A stretch of DNA of 34,806 nucleotides, taken from assembly GCA_030523425.1 (NCBI GenBank), contig JAUNIP010000015.1, positions 1 through 34,806 on the forward strand. The letters run 5' to 3'. A model generated the notes under the pieces. The model was not told where the DNA came from. It made no database searches and worked only from the letters and a program-made list of their open reading frames with translations. Each line of letters begins with the position of its first letter. The first letter of the stretch is position 1. Below are positions 1-8,221 of this stretch, piece by piece. Origin of the DNA: Coriobacteriia bacterium. Its GTDB lineage: Bacteria > Actinomycetota > Coriobacteriia > Coriobacteriales > Eggerthellaceae. The position numbers and the translations under genes are program-made.

Positions 1-29
1 ATGAAAATTGCTGTTTTTTATGAGAATAT

Positions 30-1469
30 TTATGACGGCGCCCGGGCGGCGGGGGCGGGGGCGGCCGCGGGGGCCGCGGGCGGGTAGTCCACCCAGTCCA
101 CTTCCGGGGCCCAGCCCAGCGTGCGCATGACTATGCGCGGCAGGGCGTCCAACATGCAGTACTTGCACACGTACGGCACCGCCACACGCTGCAGTGGCGC
201 GCCTTCCACCTGGGACTTCGCGCACAGCCGCGCGGCGCGGCCCGCCAGCGCCTGAGCCACGAAACACAGGTCGGGATAGCCGCCGAACACGGCATCCACG
301 TCGGCACGCTGCAGGCCGGTGAACGCCCGCGGGTCCAGTTCGCGGGCCATCTGCAGGACCTCAGGGGGAAGGCCTTCTGCCATCTGGGAAAGACGGGGCG
401 CGGCGAACGGGGCGGATGTGCTAGAAGACGCACCTTCGTTCGGACCGGCAATTCTTACTGATTCCGCCTGTTTCGCCACGTAGACCAAGGTACGTAAGCG
501 GATGCGGGCCTGGGCGTTGTTGCTGATGTCATCAAGCTGCAGCAGGGTGAAGGGCTTGCCGACGGCGGTCAGCGCGGCGCGCACTTCGGGCATGTTCAGG
601 TGATCGTAGCCGCAGCCGAAGGCCTGCAGGCACACCAGGTCCAAGTGCGGCTCGGCCGCCACGCAGCCGGCCAGCTTCAGCAGGTGCTTCGCGGGGCGCC
701 ACGGCGGCACGCCGTCGTCGGGCGGTTTGGGGCCGGAAAGATGCGTGCCGCACAGCACGCCCAGCCCCAGTGCCGTCACTTCGGCGTCCAGGCCTTTCAG
801 CAGGAAGGGATCGGCGTGGTAGGGCCGGCCGGCCAAAACCAGCGCACGATTCCCCGGTTGCCGCGCCCACGCGCACGCGCGGTCGTTTTCGTGTTCCAGC
901 AGCTGTTCGAACTCCACCTGAACCGCCCAGGCGGCCTGGAAGGCTTGCTGGAATTCGGCCTGCGTGGGCGGGGCTTCCGGCACCAGCTGCCGCAGCGACG
1001 CCAGCACTATTTCCTGGTCGTAGGGCAGTTGCTGGAACTTCGCCGCCTTGCGCGCCAGCAACAGCGGGGCCACCAGCTGCACCTGCCCTTCGCGCACGGG
1101 GGGCACCGTTTCCAGCACGCTTGCGTAACAGCAGTTCACCGCGCAGCGCGAAAGGCGGTCGTGCACGGGGAAGAACACGTGCGTGGCGCCGCGTTCCAAC
1201 AGGTCGTAAAGGCGCAGGTGCGCCTGCTTGGCCGGGAAGCACACGCTTTCGGAAGGGATGCTTTCCAGGCCCGCGTTGCACAACCCGTGCGACACCACCA
1301 CCGAAAAGCCCAATTCGCCGAACAGGACGTGCCAAAACGGCAGCTGGTCGTACTGGGCCAGCACGTTCAGCAGCCCCACGCGCACGTGCGCGCGCGGGCC
1401 TTGCGCGGGCGCCGTCTGGAACCCTTGCAGCAAGGTCTGCTTCAACGCGATGGTGTTAGGTGGCCGCAT
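30..1469 (-). CDS. DUF2229 / acyl-CoA dehydratase activase-related protein
   Basis: 479 aa. It matches the C-terminal (DUF2229) part of the large activase proteins related to HgdC/BadF, which support ATP-driven electron transfer to radical 2-hydroxyacyl-CoA dehydratases; the exact role of this part is unknown. Visible family motifs are an N-terminal VRVGLLNVLAQYDQLPFW stretch, SIPSESVCFPAKQAH, a central LAGRPYHADPFLLKG block, QAFGCGYDHLNMPEV and QLDDISNNAQARIRLR. A CKYC pair lies near the C-terminus, followed by an Ala/Pro-rich tail. The start at 1469 is preferred over a longer reading from 1532 because GGAAAGG lies 5 nt upstream. The N-terminal ASKHA ATPase domain found in fused family members is absent, so a separate partner or a stand-alone role is likely. 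The gene is divergent from the EamA transporter gene. Confidence 0.85.
   Translation of the reverse strand: MRPPNTIALKQTLLQGFQTAPAQGPRAHVRVGLLNVLAQYDQLPFWHVLFGELGFSVVVSHGLCNAGLESIPSESVCFPAKQAHLRLYDLLERGATHVFFPVHDRLSRCAVNCCYASVLETVPPVREGQVQLVAPLLLARKAAKFQQLPYDQEIVLASLRQLVPEAPPTQAEFQQAFQAAWAVQVEFEQLLEHENDRACAWARQPGNRALVLAGRPYHADPFLLKGLDAEVTALGLGVLCGTHLSGPKPPDDGVPPWRPAKHLLKLAGCVAAEPHLDLVCLQAFGCGYDHLNMPEVRAALTAVGKPFTLLQLDDISNNAQARIRLRTLVYVAKQAESVRIAGPNEGASSSTSAPFAAPRLSQMAEGLPPEVLQMARELDPRAFTGLQRADVDAVFGGYPDLCFVAQALAGRAARLCAKSQVEGAPLQRVAVPYVCKYCMLDALPRIVMRTLGWAPEVDWVDYPPAAPAAAPAPAARAPS
49..84 (+). other. G-rich tract, candidate G-quadruplex
   Basis: The plus strand carries five runs of three to five G separated by spacers of 1 to 7 nt, which fits the usual quadruplex pattern. 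The tract lies in the 3' end of the minus-strand DUF2229 gene, where it encodes an Ala/Pro-rich tail, so simple GC-rich low complexity is the alternative reading. Confidence 0.4.
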
Positions 1470-1663
1470 GCGCGCCTTTCCGTTGGTTTTTCGCCTGCAA
1501 CCATTGTGGCACGGTGTACCATATTCAGCCACAGGTAAAAGCCGCGTTTTAAGGAAATCGCGAAGCCGCCGGAACCGTCGCGGGCTGCCTGCGGGCCGCG
1601 CTTCCCAGCACCGTTGGGCGCGCGTCCCAGCACCGCCAGCCGCGCACCAGAAAGGGGGGGTTC

Positions 1664-2560
1664 ATGGCAAGCACACCGCAAGACAGCGCTTGGCGCGTGA
1701 AGGCCCCTTTGTTGGTGCTGGTGGCGGGCGTATGCTGGGGCTGCATCAGCCTGTTTTCGCAGGCGCTGGCAGCCGCAGGGCTAACTTCCTTGCAGATTAC
1801 CGCCGCGCGCTGCTTCTTCACCGCCGTGGTGCTGGCACTGGTCTTGGTGGTGTGCAAGCGCGACTGCTTCCGCATCCAGCTGCGCGACCTGTGGATGTTT
1901 GTGGGCTCCGGCGTGCTGAGCATTTCGTTTTTCAACGTGTGCTACTTTGCCTGCATGCAGGAATGCAGCGTTTCCATAGCCGCGGTGCTGCTGTATACCG
2001 CGCCCTGTTTTGTAACCGTGCTGGCGCGCGTGTTCTTCAAGGAAGCGCTGACCAAACGCAAGGTTGCCTGCCTGGTGGTGGCGTTTTGCGGATGCGCACT
2101 GGTGGCCGGCATAGGGTCGACGGGCGCTACGGCCACGCCGCTGGGCGTGGCGCTGGGCCTGGGGTCGGGCATAGGATACGCGCTGTACAGCATCTTCGGC
2201 ACCATGGCGCTGAAGAAGTATTCCCCGTTCACGTTTGCGTTCTACACGTTTGTGTTTGCCGCGGTGGCCATGCTGGTAATTTCCCAGCCCGTTCAGATTG
2301 CGCAGGTAATGGCGGCCGATTACACGGTGGGGCTGGTGGCGCTGGGCTTGGCTGTGCTGTGCACCGCCGTGCCGTTTACCTGCTACACCGTTGGTTTGCA
2401 GCACATGGAGGCCAGCAAGGCATCCATCCTTGCCTTCGTGGAGCCCCTGGTGGCGCTATTGGTGGGCGCCTTCGTGTTCCACGACGTGCTGACCCCCCTG
2501 AACATGGTGGGCATCTGCTGCATCTTGGCGGCCGTGGTGGCCCTTTCGCTGAAGAAGTAG
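1664..2560 (+). CDS. EamA/DMT-family membrane transporter
   Basis: 298 aa integral membrane protein with about ten hydrophobic segments arranged as two EamA repeats, the normal size and layout of drug/metabolite transporters. The N-terminal repeat shows the typical start of helix 1 (LVLVAGVCWGCISLFSQ), and the second repeat ends in the usual pattern of a helix, VEPLVALLVGAF, a last helix and a short Lys tail. Members export or import small metabolites such as amino acids or nucleotide-related compounds; the substrate cannot be read from sequence. A GGGGGG stretch just upstream of ATG serves as ribosome binding site. Its stop is 16 nt from the end of the convergent metallopeptidase gene. Confidence 0.9.
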   Translation: MASTPQDSAWRVKAPLLVLVAGVCWGCISLFSQALAAAGLTSLQITAARCFFTAVVLALVLVVCKRDCFRIQLRDLWMFVGSGVLSISFFNVCYFACMQECSVSIAAVLLYTAPCFVTVLARVFFKEALTKRKVACLVVAFCGCALVAGIGSTGATATPLGVALGLGSGIGYALYSIFGTMALKKYSPFTFAFYTFVFAAVAMLVISQPVQIAQVMAADYTVGLVALGLAVLCTAVPFTCYTVGLQHMEASKASILAFVEPLVALLVGAFVFHDVLTPLNMVGICCILAAVVALSLKK

Positions 2561-2576
2561 CTTGGGGGCGGCTGGT

Positions 2577-3257
2577 CTAGCGGCGGCTGGTGAAGATGCT
2601 CAGGTAGTACAGCAGCTGCATGATGGACGTCAGGGCGGCGGCCACATACGTTAAGGCTGCCGCGCGCAGCACGGTTTTGGCACCGCTGTAGGTGCTTCCC
2701 TGCAGCGCCAGGCCCTGGCTGGATTTCAGGTAGCTAAGCGCGCGGGAAGAAGCGTTGAATTCCACCGGCAGCGTGACAACCTGGAACAACACCGCAAACC
2801 CGTACACGATGCAGGCAATCAGCACCAAGCCCATGATGTTCAGCAGAATGCCGATGATCAGCAAGACCATCCACGCGCTTGACCCGAAGTTAGCCAGCGG
2901 GATAAGCGCCGAGCGCACGGTCATGGGCGCGTATTTTGTGGCATGCTGCACCGCGTGCCCGCATTCGTGGCAAGCCACCGCCAGCGCCGCAATGCTGGAA
3001 GACCCATACACGCCTTCGGACAGGTTCACCGTCTTGGAACGGGGGTCGTAGTGGTCGGTCAGCGTGCCGGACACAGGCTTCACCACCACATCGGTGACGC
3101 CGTTGTCGCGCAGCATCTTTTCGGCCATTTGAGCACCCGTCATGGAAACGCCCGCGCTGACCTTGGAATACTTGCTGTACGAAGAGTTGATATAGGCCTG
3201 CGTGGCAAAGCCCATCACAAGCGTCACGATGATGAGCAACAGGTAAGTCATGTCCAT
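2577..3257 (-). CDS. Membrane-bound zinc metallopeptidase (Zn_peptidase_2 family)
   Basis: 226 aa. An N-terminal membrane segment (residues 4-19) is followed by a soluble part with the zinc-binding HECGH motif (H97, E98, H101, within ACHECGHAVQHA) and two or three further hydrophobic segments. This is the layout of the neutral zinc metallopeptidase family common in Gram-positive bacteria; the substrate is unknown. The open frame extends upstream to 3482, but that part crosses a repeat element. The start at 3257 is chosen because GAGG lies 6 nt upstream and the hydrophobic N-terminus begins there. A second ATG two codons later is possible. The gene is divergent from the LysR gene and convergent with the EamA gene. 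Confidence 0.87.
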   Translation of the reverse strand: MDMTYLLLIIVTLVMGFATQAYINSSYSKYSKVSAGVSMTGAQMAEKMLRDNGVTDVVVKPVSGTLTDHYDPRSKTVNLSEGVYGSSSIAALAVACHECGHAVQHATKYAPMTVRSALIPLANFGSSAWMVLLIIGILLNIMGLVLIACIVYGFAVLFQVVTLPVEFNASSRALSYLKSSQGLALQGSTYSGAKTVLRAAALTYVAAALTSIMQLLYYLSIFTSRR

Positions 3258-3378
3258 TGGTAGCCTCAAATCACTAAGGTGCTGCCAGCGGCAACACGTG
3301 CGTTCAAATTGCTTGGGGAACATCCTACCACGACACCCTGAAAGTTTCCTGCGCGGCGTGCCGTGGCGTGAGAGCAGA

Positions 3379-3454
3379 ATGGGTGTGACAGAGACGGGGG
3401 AGTGCCATGATTTCGTCGAAAACGTGACACTCCCCCGTCCCCTGTCACGCCCAT
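3379..3454. repeat. Long imperfect inverted repeat, REP-like
   Basis: Two arms of about 26 nt (3379-3404 and 3428-3454) pair almost perfectly, with one bulge and one G-T mismatch, around a 23-nt loop. The arms contain GACGGGGGAGTG and its complement bracketed by GTGACAG and CTGTCAC. Such GTGACAG...GGACGG palindromes resemble REP-type intergenic repeats seen in many genomes. It sits between the divergent metallopeptidase and LysR genes and has no T-run, so it does not look like a terminator. Confidence 0.7.
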
Positions 3455-3577
3455 CCCCAGAATAATTGAAGGTAAATTCCAATATTTCACTATACGAAAC
3501 AAGGTTGCGCTGGCCTTGCCGTATCCGCTACATTGGGTGGGCACTGCTTTTTCGCTGTTAGGAGTACCTGCTTCACC

Positions 3578-4501
3578 ATGACGCTGCAACAACTAAAGTA
3601 CCTGATAGAAGTAGCAAAACACGGATCTTTCAACGCGGCGGGCCAAGAGCTGTACCTTTCCCAGTCCACGCTTTCCATGTCCATCAAAGACTTGGAAGAA
3701 GAATTGGGCATAAAAATCTTTTTGCGCTCCAACCGCGGCCTGACCCTGACCAACGACGGCACGGAACTGCTCAGTTACGCCCGCCAGGTGGTAGAGCAAG
3801 CCGACCTGCTGGAAGACCGTTACTCCAACCGCAGAAAAGCCCAGGCCAACCGCCTGTCCATCAGCACGCAGCATTATGCGTTTTCCGTGGAAGCCTTCGT
3901 GAACCTGGTAGAACAGTTCGACGCCGACCAGTACACCTTCACCCTGCGCGAAACCCGCACTAGCGAAATCATCGCCGATGTGCGCGAATTCCGCAGTGAA
4001 CTGGGCATCATCTACTTAAGCGACTTCAACGAGCGCTTCATCAACCGCTGCCTGGACGAAAGCAACCTCACCTTCACCTTGCTGTTCGAAGCCAACGTGC
4101 ACGTGTTCGTGGGCGAACATCACCCGCTGGCGGGGCGCAAAACGCTCAAGCCCGGCGACCTGACCGAATACCCGCGCCTGTCCTTCGAACAAGGCACCGT
4201 GAATTCGTTCCACTTCGCGGAAGAGCCGTTGGCGTCGCTGAACCACAAGCGCAACATCACCTACAGCGACCGCGGCACCCTGACCAACCTGTTAACCCAT
4301 TCCAGCGGCTACACCCTTGCCACCGGCGTGCTATCCAGCGAAATGCAAAGCGGCATTGTGGCCATCCCCCTAGACGTGAACGAAGTGATGCGCGTGGGCT
4401 ACATCATGCACAAGGAACGCAAGTCCAGCCCCCTGGTGCAACGCTACATAAAAGAGCTGGAAGCCTGCATCAACAACTCCACCCTGGTACGTCGCCATTA
4501 A
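3578..4501 (+). CDS. LysR-family transcriptional regulator
   Basis: 307 aa. The first 60 residues form the LysR winged helix-turn-helix (MTLQQLKYLIEVAKHGSFNA, then LYLSQSTLSMSIKDLEEELG), and residues 90-300 look like the periplasmic-binding-protein-like effector domain. Family length is normal. The start at 3578 gives the canonical N-terminus; AGGAG lies 13 nt upstream, a long spacing. A possible promoter is TTGAAG at 3466-3471 with TATACG at 3491-3496, spaced 19 nt and therefore weak. LysR proteins often control a divergent neighbour, here the metallopeptidase gene, but that is inference; the effector is unknown. A terminator-like hairpin follows at 4551-4596. Confidence 0.9.
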   Translation: MTLQQLKYLIEVAKHGSFNAAGQELYLSQSTLSMSIKDLEEELGIKIFLRSNRGLTLTNDGTELLSYARQVVEQADLLEDRYSNRRKAQANRLSISTQHYAFSVEAFVNLVEQFDADQYTFTLRETRTSEIIADVREFRSELGIIYLSDFNERFINRCLDESNLTFTLLFEANVHVFVGEHHPLAGRKTLKPGDLTEYPRLSFEQGTVNSFHFAEEPLASLNHKRNITYSDRGTLTNLLTHSSGYTLATGVLSSEMQSGIVAIPLDVNEVMRVGYIMHKERKSSPLVQRYIKELEACINNSTLVRRH

Positions 4502-4550
4502 AAGAGGGCGGGCCCACTGCGGGCGCCACTGCTTCAGCGGCAGAGCGAGG

Positions 4551-4596
4551 CCCTGAAAAAGATGACGGGATGCCCAGTCCCTTGCCGTCTTTTCAG
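4551..4596. terminator. Bidirectional Rho-independent terminator candidate
   Basis: An imperfect hairpin with outer arms CTGAAAA and TTTTCAG and inner arms GGGA and TCCC ends in A-rich and T-rich flanks on both strands. It lies between the convergent LysR (+) and L,D-transpeptidase (-) genes, the expected place for a shared terminator. Confidence 0.6.
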
Positions 4597-4657
4597 CAAA
4601 AGAGCTACGGCAAAAGCTGCCCGGCGCGCCAAATGCGCGTCTGCGGGCGAAACGCCG

Positions 4658-6265
4658 TTAGTAGTGCACGCTTACGGGCAGGCCTACTTGCACCAGGTCC
4701 CATAGCTCGGCGGCTTTTTCGGTGGGCAGGTTTACGCAGCCGCCGCTGCCGTAGTAGGGGTCGTGGTACATGTCGCCGCCCCAACCATCGGTTTGCCACG
4801 GGGCGTCGTGGAAGCCTATGAAGTTGCCGTAGAAGGGCATCCAGTACTCCACTTCATGCCGGTAGGTTATGGTCAAGGGCTCGGTGCCGTCGCCGCCGTC
4901 GTAGGTGCTGGAAGATTGCAGCACCGAAGGGCTTTCCTTGGCGTTGATGACGAAGAAGCCGGTAGGCGTGTCGTAGGTGCCGTTGTCGTAGCCGGTGATC
5001 ACGTCGGTTTCCCACAGCACCGCGCCGCCCACGTCGTACAGGCGCGCGTGCTGCTCGGTTATGTCCACATCTATGTAGCGACCGCAATCCGGCCCGTCCG
5101 GGCCCTGGTAGCCGTTGCCTTCCACGGCGCACGTAAGAGCTACGGTGTTGGTGGAATTACTGTCTATCCCCTGCCGTATGGCGGTGTACAGCGCATCCCG
5201 GTCCACCTGCCAACCGTAGGTGCCGCCCGTAACCGAAACTTCCTTGCCATCGGCGCGCGTATAGGTGTGGGTGCCGCCGGCGGTGTTCAACGAATCGCCC
5301 AGGCGCCCCAGCCATTCCTGGAAGCGCTCTTCCGAATACGTCACGTTGTAGTCCGCGTCCACGTTTACCCAGTCCAGCGCGCAACCGCGGTTGATGGGCA
5401 GCAGCGCGGAAGATCCCAACGCAACGGTGAAGTTGAACCCGAAGCTGGTGTTCAGCTGCCCTGCTTCCTTCTTCAGCTGCTCTACGGAAGGGCCGCTCAC
5501 CTGGGAATTCATCACGCACGAATCGTCCAGCTTCACCGCGGTTGCTCCGTTGTCCACTGCGGCTTTCACCTGGGCCAACACTGCGTCGTAGCTTAGCTGT
5601 TGGCTGGGCACGGCGTTCACCACGCTGAATTGGCTGGTGGCTTGGTCGTAGCGCAGCGTTGCGGGCGAACCGGCCGGAACCATGTTGTTGTAGGCGTCCA
5701 CCCAACCCTGCACGTTGGCTTCCAACACGGCGGCGTCATACGCAACAACCGCGCTTGCCGGCGCCGCATGGCTGGCAAACAGCTCTAGCGGCCAAGCAGC
5801 CGCGTTGCCGACAAGCCCCAGCGATTCAACCGTTTGGTTGGTTGCCGTAACGCCCAAAAGCTCTGAAGAAAACACCACGTCTTCCCCCGCGCCGGAAACC
5901 GTAAGCGTGTAGTTGCCGGAAAGCTTTGCCAGCTCTTCATTGGCTTCCGCGTGGGTTTTCATCCCCAAGCTGGTGGAGCCCATGGTGGTGTTAGGGAACA
6001 GCCGGTCGGCGAACAGGCTTTGCCCCAGGCAATACACGCAGTACAGACAAAACACCACCACCAAGGCAATAAGCCCCACCTTCATCCACGGCGTGCGCGG
6101 CTGCGAAGAGCCCCCGCGCGGCGTGGGCCGGCGTCCCGAAGAAGACGCACGCGCGGTAGGCCGCTGCGGCGCGCCCTGGTCAGCGGGCCGCCATTGGGGG
6201 CCCTGGTTAGCAGGGCGCCGCGGGGCGCCCTGATTGCCGTAGGTATGGTTGACGGTGCCGGGCAT
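4658..6265 (-). CDS. L,D-transpeptidase (YkuD) with N-terminal membrane anchor
   Basis: 535 aa. A Pro/Arg/Gln-rich cytoplasmic tail (residues 1-60) is followed by one membrane helix (about 62-85), an extracellular region resembling the PG_binding_4 module that precedes YkuD domains, and a C-terminal YkuD catalytic domain (about 395-535). The catalytic signature is visible: His486 in GFHDAPW and Cys510 in YGSGGCVNLP. YkuD enzymes form 3-3 peptidoglycan cross-links or attach proteins to peptidoglycan outside the membrane. The start lies 5 nt after the stop of the lipoprotein gene, so the two are probably translated together; an AGGGG stretch overlaps this junction but is very close to the ATG. 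Confidence 0.92.
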   Translation of the reverse strand: MPGTVNHTYGNQGAPRRPANQGPQWRPADQGAPQRPTARASSSGRRPTPRGGSSQPRTPWMKVGLIALVVVFCLYCVYCLGQSLFADRLFPNTTMGSTSLGMKTHAEANEELAKLSGNYTLTVSGAGEDVVFSSELLGVTATNQTVESLGLVGNAAAWPLELFASHAAPASAVVAYDAAVLEANVQGWVDAYNNMVPAGSPATLRYDQATSQFSVVNAVPSQQLSYDAVLAQVKAAVDNGATAVKLDDSCVMNSQVSGPSVEQLKKEAGQLNTSFGFNFTVALGSSALLPINRGCALDWVNVDADYNVTYSEERFQEWLGRLGDSLNTAGGTHTYTRADGKEVSVTGGTYGWQVDRDALYTAIRQGIDSNSTNTVALTCAVEGNGYQGPDGPDCGRYIDVDITEQHARLYDVGGAVLWETDVITGYDNGTYDTPTGFFVINAKESPSVLQSSSTYDGGDGTEPLTITYRHEVEYWMPFYGNFIGFHDAPWQTDGWGGDMYHDPYYGSGGCVNLPTEKAAELWDLVQVGLPVSVHY

Positions 6266-6270
6266 TGCCC

Positions 6271-6885
6271 CTACGCGTTACCCTGGGCGGGCGTATACAG
6301 CTGGTCGGCCAAGCCCACAAGGCCACTGGCCTTAGCGGTGGCGGGAACAGCACTGAAGCTGTAGTCGATGCCGGGTACCACGTCGAACCACGTGACCACG
6401 CAAGCTTCGCCGCACGACATAGCCGTGGCGTCCAGGTTGCCCACCTTGGCAGCTTCCGTGGCGGTCCAGGTGTAGTACATGCCCGAAATGTCGGTGGCCT
6501 GGGTGCCCTTGGTGGCGGACTGCATGCGGTAGGTGTATGCCGTGCCATCGGCCGTGAAATCAACCTGCGCGATGGGCTCTTCGCCGGTCACAGCAATGCT
6601 GCTGTAAACGATGTTGGTAGCATTGCAGGCAGCCGTAATCTGGTCTTCAGTGGGAAGCGGCAGGCCTGTTGCCTGCTGCACCTGGTCGTAGGTGCCCTCC
6701 GTAACAGGATTTGCCACGCCCGCGGTTTGCGCCGCGGTGTTGGCGTTGGCGTTGGTGTTGGCATTCGCGTTGGTGTTGGCGGCGTTCGTGTTGTTGGCCG
6801 TGTTCGCCGCGCCGCCGCACGCCGCCAGCGTAAGGCCCGCACAGCACATCAAGGCGCACACGCCTACTGCGAAAATCTTCCTCAT
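6271..6885 (-). CDS. Lipoprotein with Asn/Ala/Thr-rich linker, function unknown
   Basis: 204 aa. The N-terminus is a lipoprotein signal peptide ending in a lipobox LTLAAC with the acylated Cys at about residue 23. A repetitive linker of Asn, Ala and Thr (about residues 27-55) should let the C-terminal domain extend from the membrane. The remaining 150 residues form a small unrecognised domain with two Cys near MSCGEACVVTW. AAAGGA lies 6 nt upstream of ATG. The gene lies 27 nt after the flavodiiron gene and 5 nt before the L,D-transpeptidase gene, so an operon is likely and a cell-envelope role is an inference from the neighbour. Confidence 0.85.
   Translation of the reverse strand: MRKIFAVGVCALMCCAGLTLAACGGAANTANNTNAANTNANANTNANANTAAQTAGVANPVTEGTYDQVQQATGLPLPTEDQITAACNATNIVYSSIAVTGEEPIAQVDFTADGTAYTYRMQSATKGTQATDISGMYYTWTATEAAKVGNLDATAMSCGEACVVTWFDVVPGIDYSFSAVPATAKASGLVGLADQLYTPAQGNA
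6737..6806 (-). repeat. Short tandem repeat encoding the lipoprotein linker
   Basis: A degenerate 6-nt repeat (GTTGGC/GTTGGT on the plus strand) encodes alternating Asn, Ala and Thr residues just after the lipobox. Slippage here would change linker length in steps of two residues without shifting the frame. Confidence 0.75.
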
Positions 6886-6912
6886 GAGTGTTCCTTTCGT
6901 CGAAAGCTTCCG

Positions 6913-8073
6913 TTATGCCATCAGCTCGGCCACCAAGGCGTCAATCTGGGCGCGCGCTTCTTGGTCTAGCGCGCCGTTGACGGTCACCGTGGTTTCCGCG
7001 AAGGTCAGGTTCTTGCAGGGTTCCAGCGCGGCCTTCATGCCCTTGGCGGCGGTGGGGCCCCACAGGCCGTTTTGCACCAGGCCAATGAACTTATTTTGGT
7101 AGTTGTGGTCCTGCAAGTGCGAAATGAAGTCGTGCATGAAGGGGAAGATGCCGCCGTTGTAGGTGGTGGTGGCCAACACCACCTTGCCGTAGCGGAAGGC
7201 GTCCTCCACGCATTCGGCCATGTCTTCGCGGGCCAAATCCGCAATGGCCACCTTGGGGCAGCCGGCGGCTTCCAGCTTGGCGGCAACCAGTTCGGCCGCT
7301 TCCTTGGTGTGGCCGTACACCGAAGTGTAGGCAATGAACACGCCTTCGGTTTCCACGCCGTAGGAGCTCCAGGTGTTGTACAGGTCCAGGTAGTAGTCCA
7401 GGTTTTCGGTCAGCAGCGGGCCGTGCAGCGGCAGGATGGCCTTCACGTCCAGCGTGGCAGCCTTTGCCAGCACCTTTTGCACCTGGGCGCCAAACTTGCC
7501 CACAATGCCGAAGTAGTAGCGGCGGGCTTCGCAGGCCCAGTCTTCGTCCACGTCAAGCGCGCCGAACTTGCCGAACGCGTCGGCGCTGAACAGCACGCCG
7601 GTGGCGGCATCGTAGGTCATGATGACTTCCGGCCAATGCACCATCATGGCGCCCACGAAGCTAAGCGTGTGGGTGCCCAGCTCCAACGTGTCGCCGTCCT
7701 TCACGGCAATGCGGCGGTCGGGGTAGTCCACGCCAAACAGCTTCTGCATCAGCGGGAAGCTTTTCGCATTGGAAACCACCTGGGCGGCCGGGAAGGCGTC
7801 CATGAAGCGCGTGATGTTGGAGGAATGGTCGGGCTCCATGTGCTGAACCACCAGGTAATCCGGCGTACGACCGTCCAACGCGGCGGTCAGGTTGGCCATC
7901 CATTCTTCGCCGAAGTTGGCGTCTACCGTGTCCATGACGGCAATCTTTTCATCCAGGATAACGTAGGAATTGTAGGCCATGCCGTTTTCGGTGACGTCGT
8001 ATTGGCCTTCGAACAGGTCTATTTCGTGGTCGTTCACACCTATGTAGACGGTGTCCTTCGCGGGAGTGATCAT
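6913..8073 (-). CDS. fprA: FprA-family A-type flavoprotein (flavodiiron protein)
   Basis: 386 aa. The N-terminal metallo-beta-lactamase-like domain (about 1-245) carries the diiron ligand motif H78-x-E80-x-D82-H83, then a His in MMVHWPE, an Asp in SADAFGKFG and a His in LPLHGPLL. A flavodoxin-like FMN domain (about 250-386) starts at VFIAYTSVYGHTKEAAE. Flavodiiron proteins reduce O2 to water or NO to N2O in the cytoplasm and protect anaerobes. Length is typical; there is no extra rubredoxin domain, so an outside electron donor is needed. AAGGAG lies 5 nt upstream of ATG, and a good promoter lies at 8148-8176. The lipoprotein and L,D-transpeptidase genes follow on the same strand. Confidence 0.96.
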   Translation of the reverse strand: MITPAKDTVYIGVNDHEIDLFEGQYDVTENGMAYNSYVILDEKIAVMDTVDANFGEEWMANLTAALDGRTPDYLVVQHMEPDHSSNITRFMDAFPAAQVVSNAKSFPLMQKLFGVDYPDRRIAVKDGDTLELGTHTLSFVGAMMVHWPEVIMTYDAATGVLFSADAFGKFGALDVDEDWACEARRYYFGIVGKFGAQVQKVLAKAATLDVKAILPLHGPLLTENLDYYLDLYNTWSSYGVETEGVFIAYTSVYGHTKEAAELVAAKLEAAGCPKVAIADLAREDMAECVEDAFRYGKVVLATTTYNGGIFPFMHDFISHLQDHNYQNKFIGLVQNGLWGPTAAKGMKAALEPCKNLTFAETTVTVNGALDQEARAQIDALVAELMA

Positions 8074-8147
8074 AGGGTCTCCTTGCTTGTTGGCTTTGTG
8101 CGGCCGCCGCGCTTGCAGGCACCGGCGCCCCCTTATGTGACGAACGT

Positions 8148-8176
8148 ATTTTAGCGCGCGGAGGCACGCCTGTCAT
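8148..8176 (-). promoter_or_regulatory. Sigma-70-type promoter for the flavodiiron gene
   Basis: On the minus strand, ATGACA (8171-8176) and TAAAAT (8148-8153) are spaced exactly 17 nt, about 75 nt upstream of the flavodiiron start codon. Confidence 0.6.
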
Positions 8177-8221
8177 TTTCGCAGCGGCAACAATGGCAAA
8201 AAAGCGCTTACTGCGCGTATG

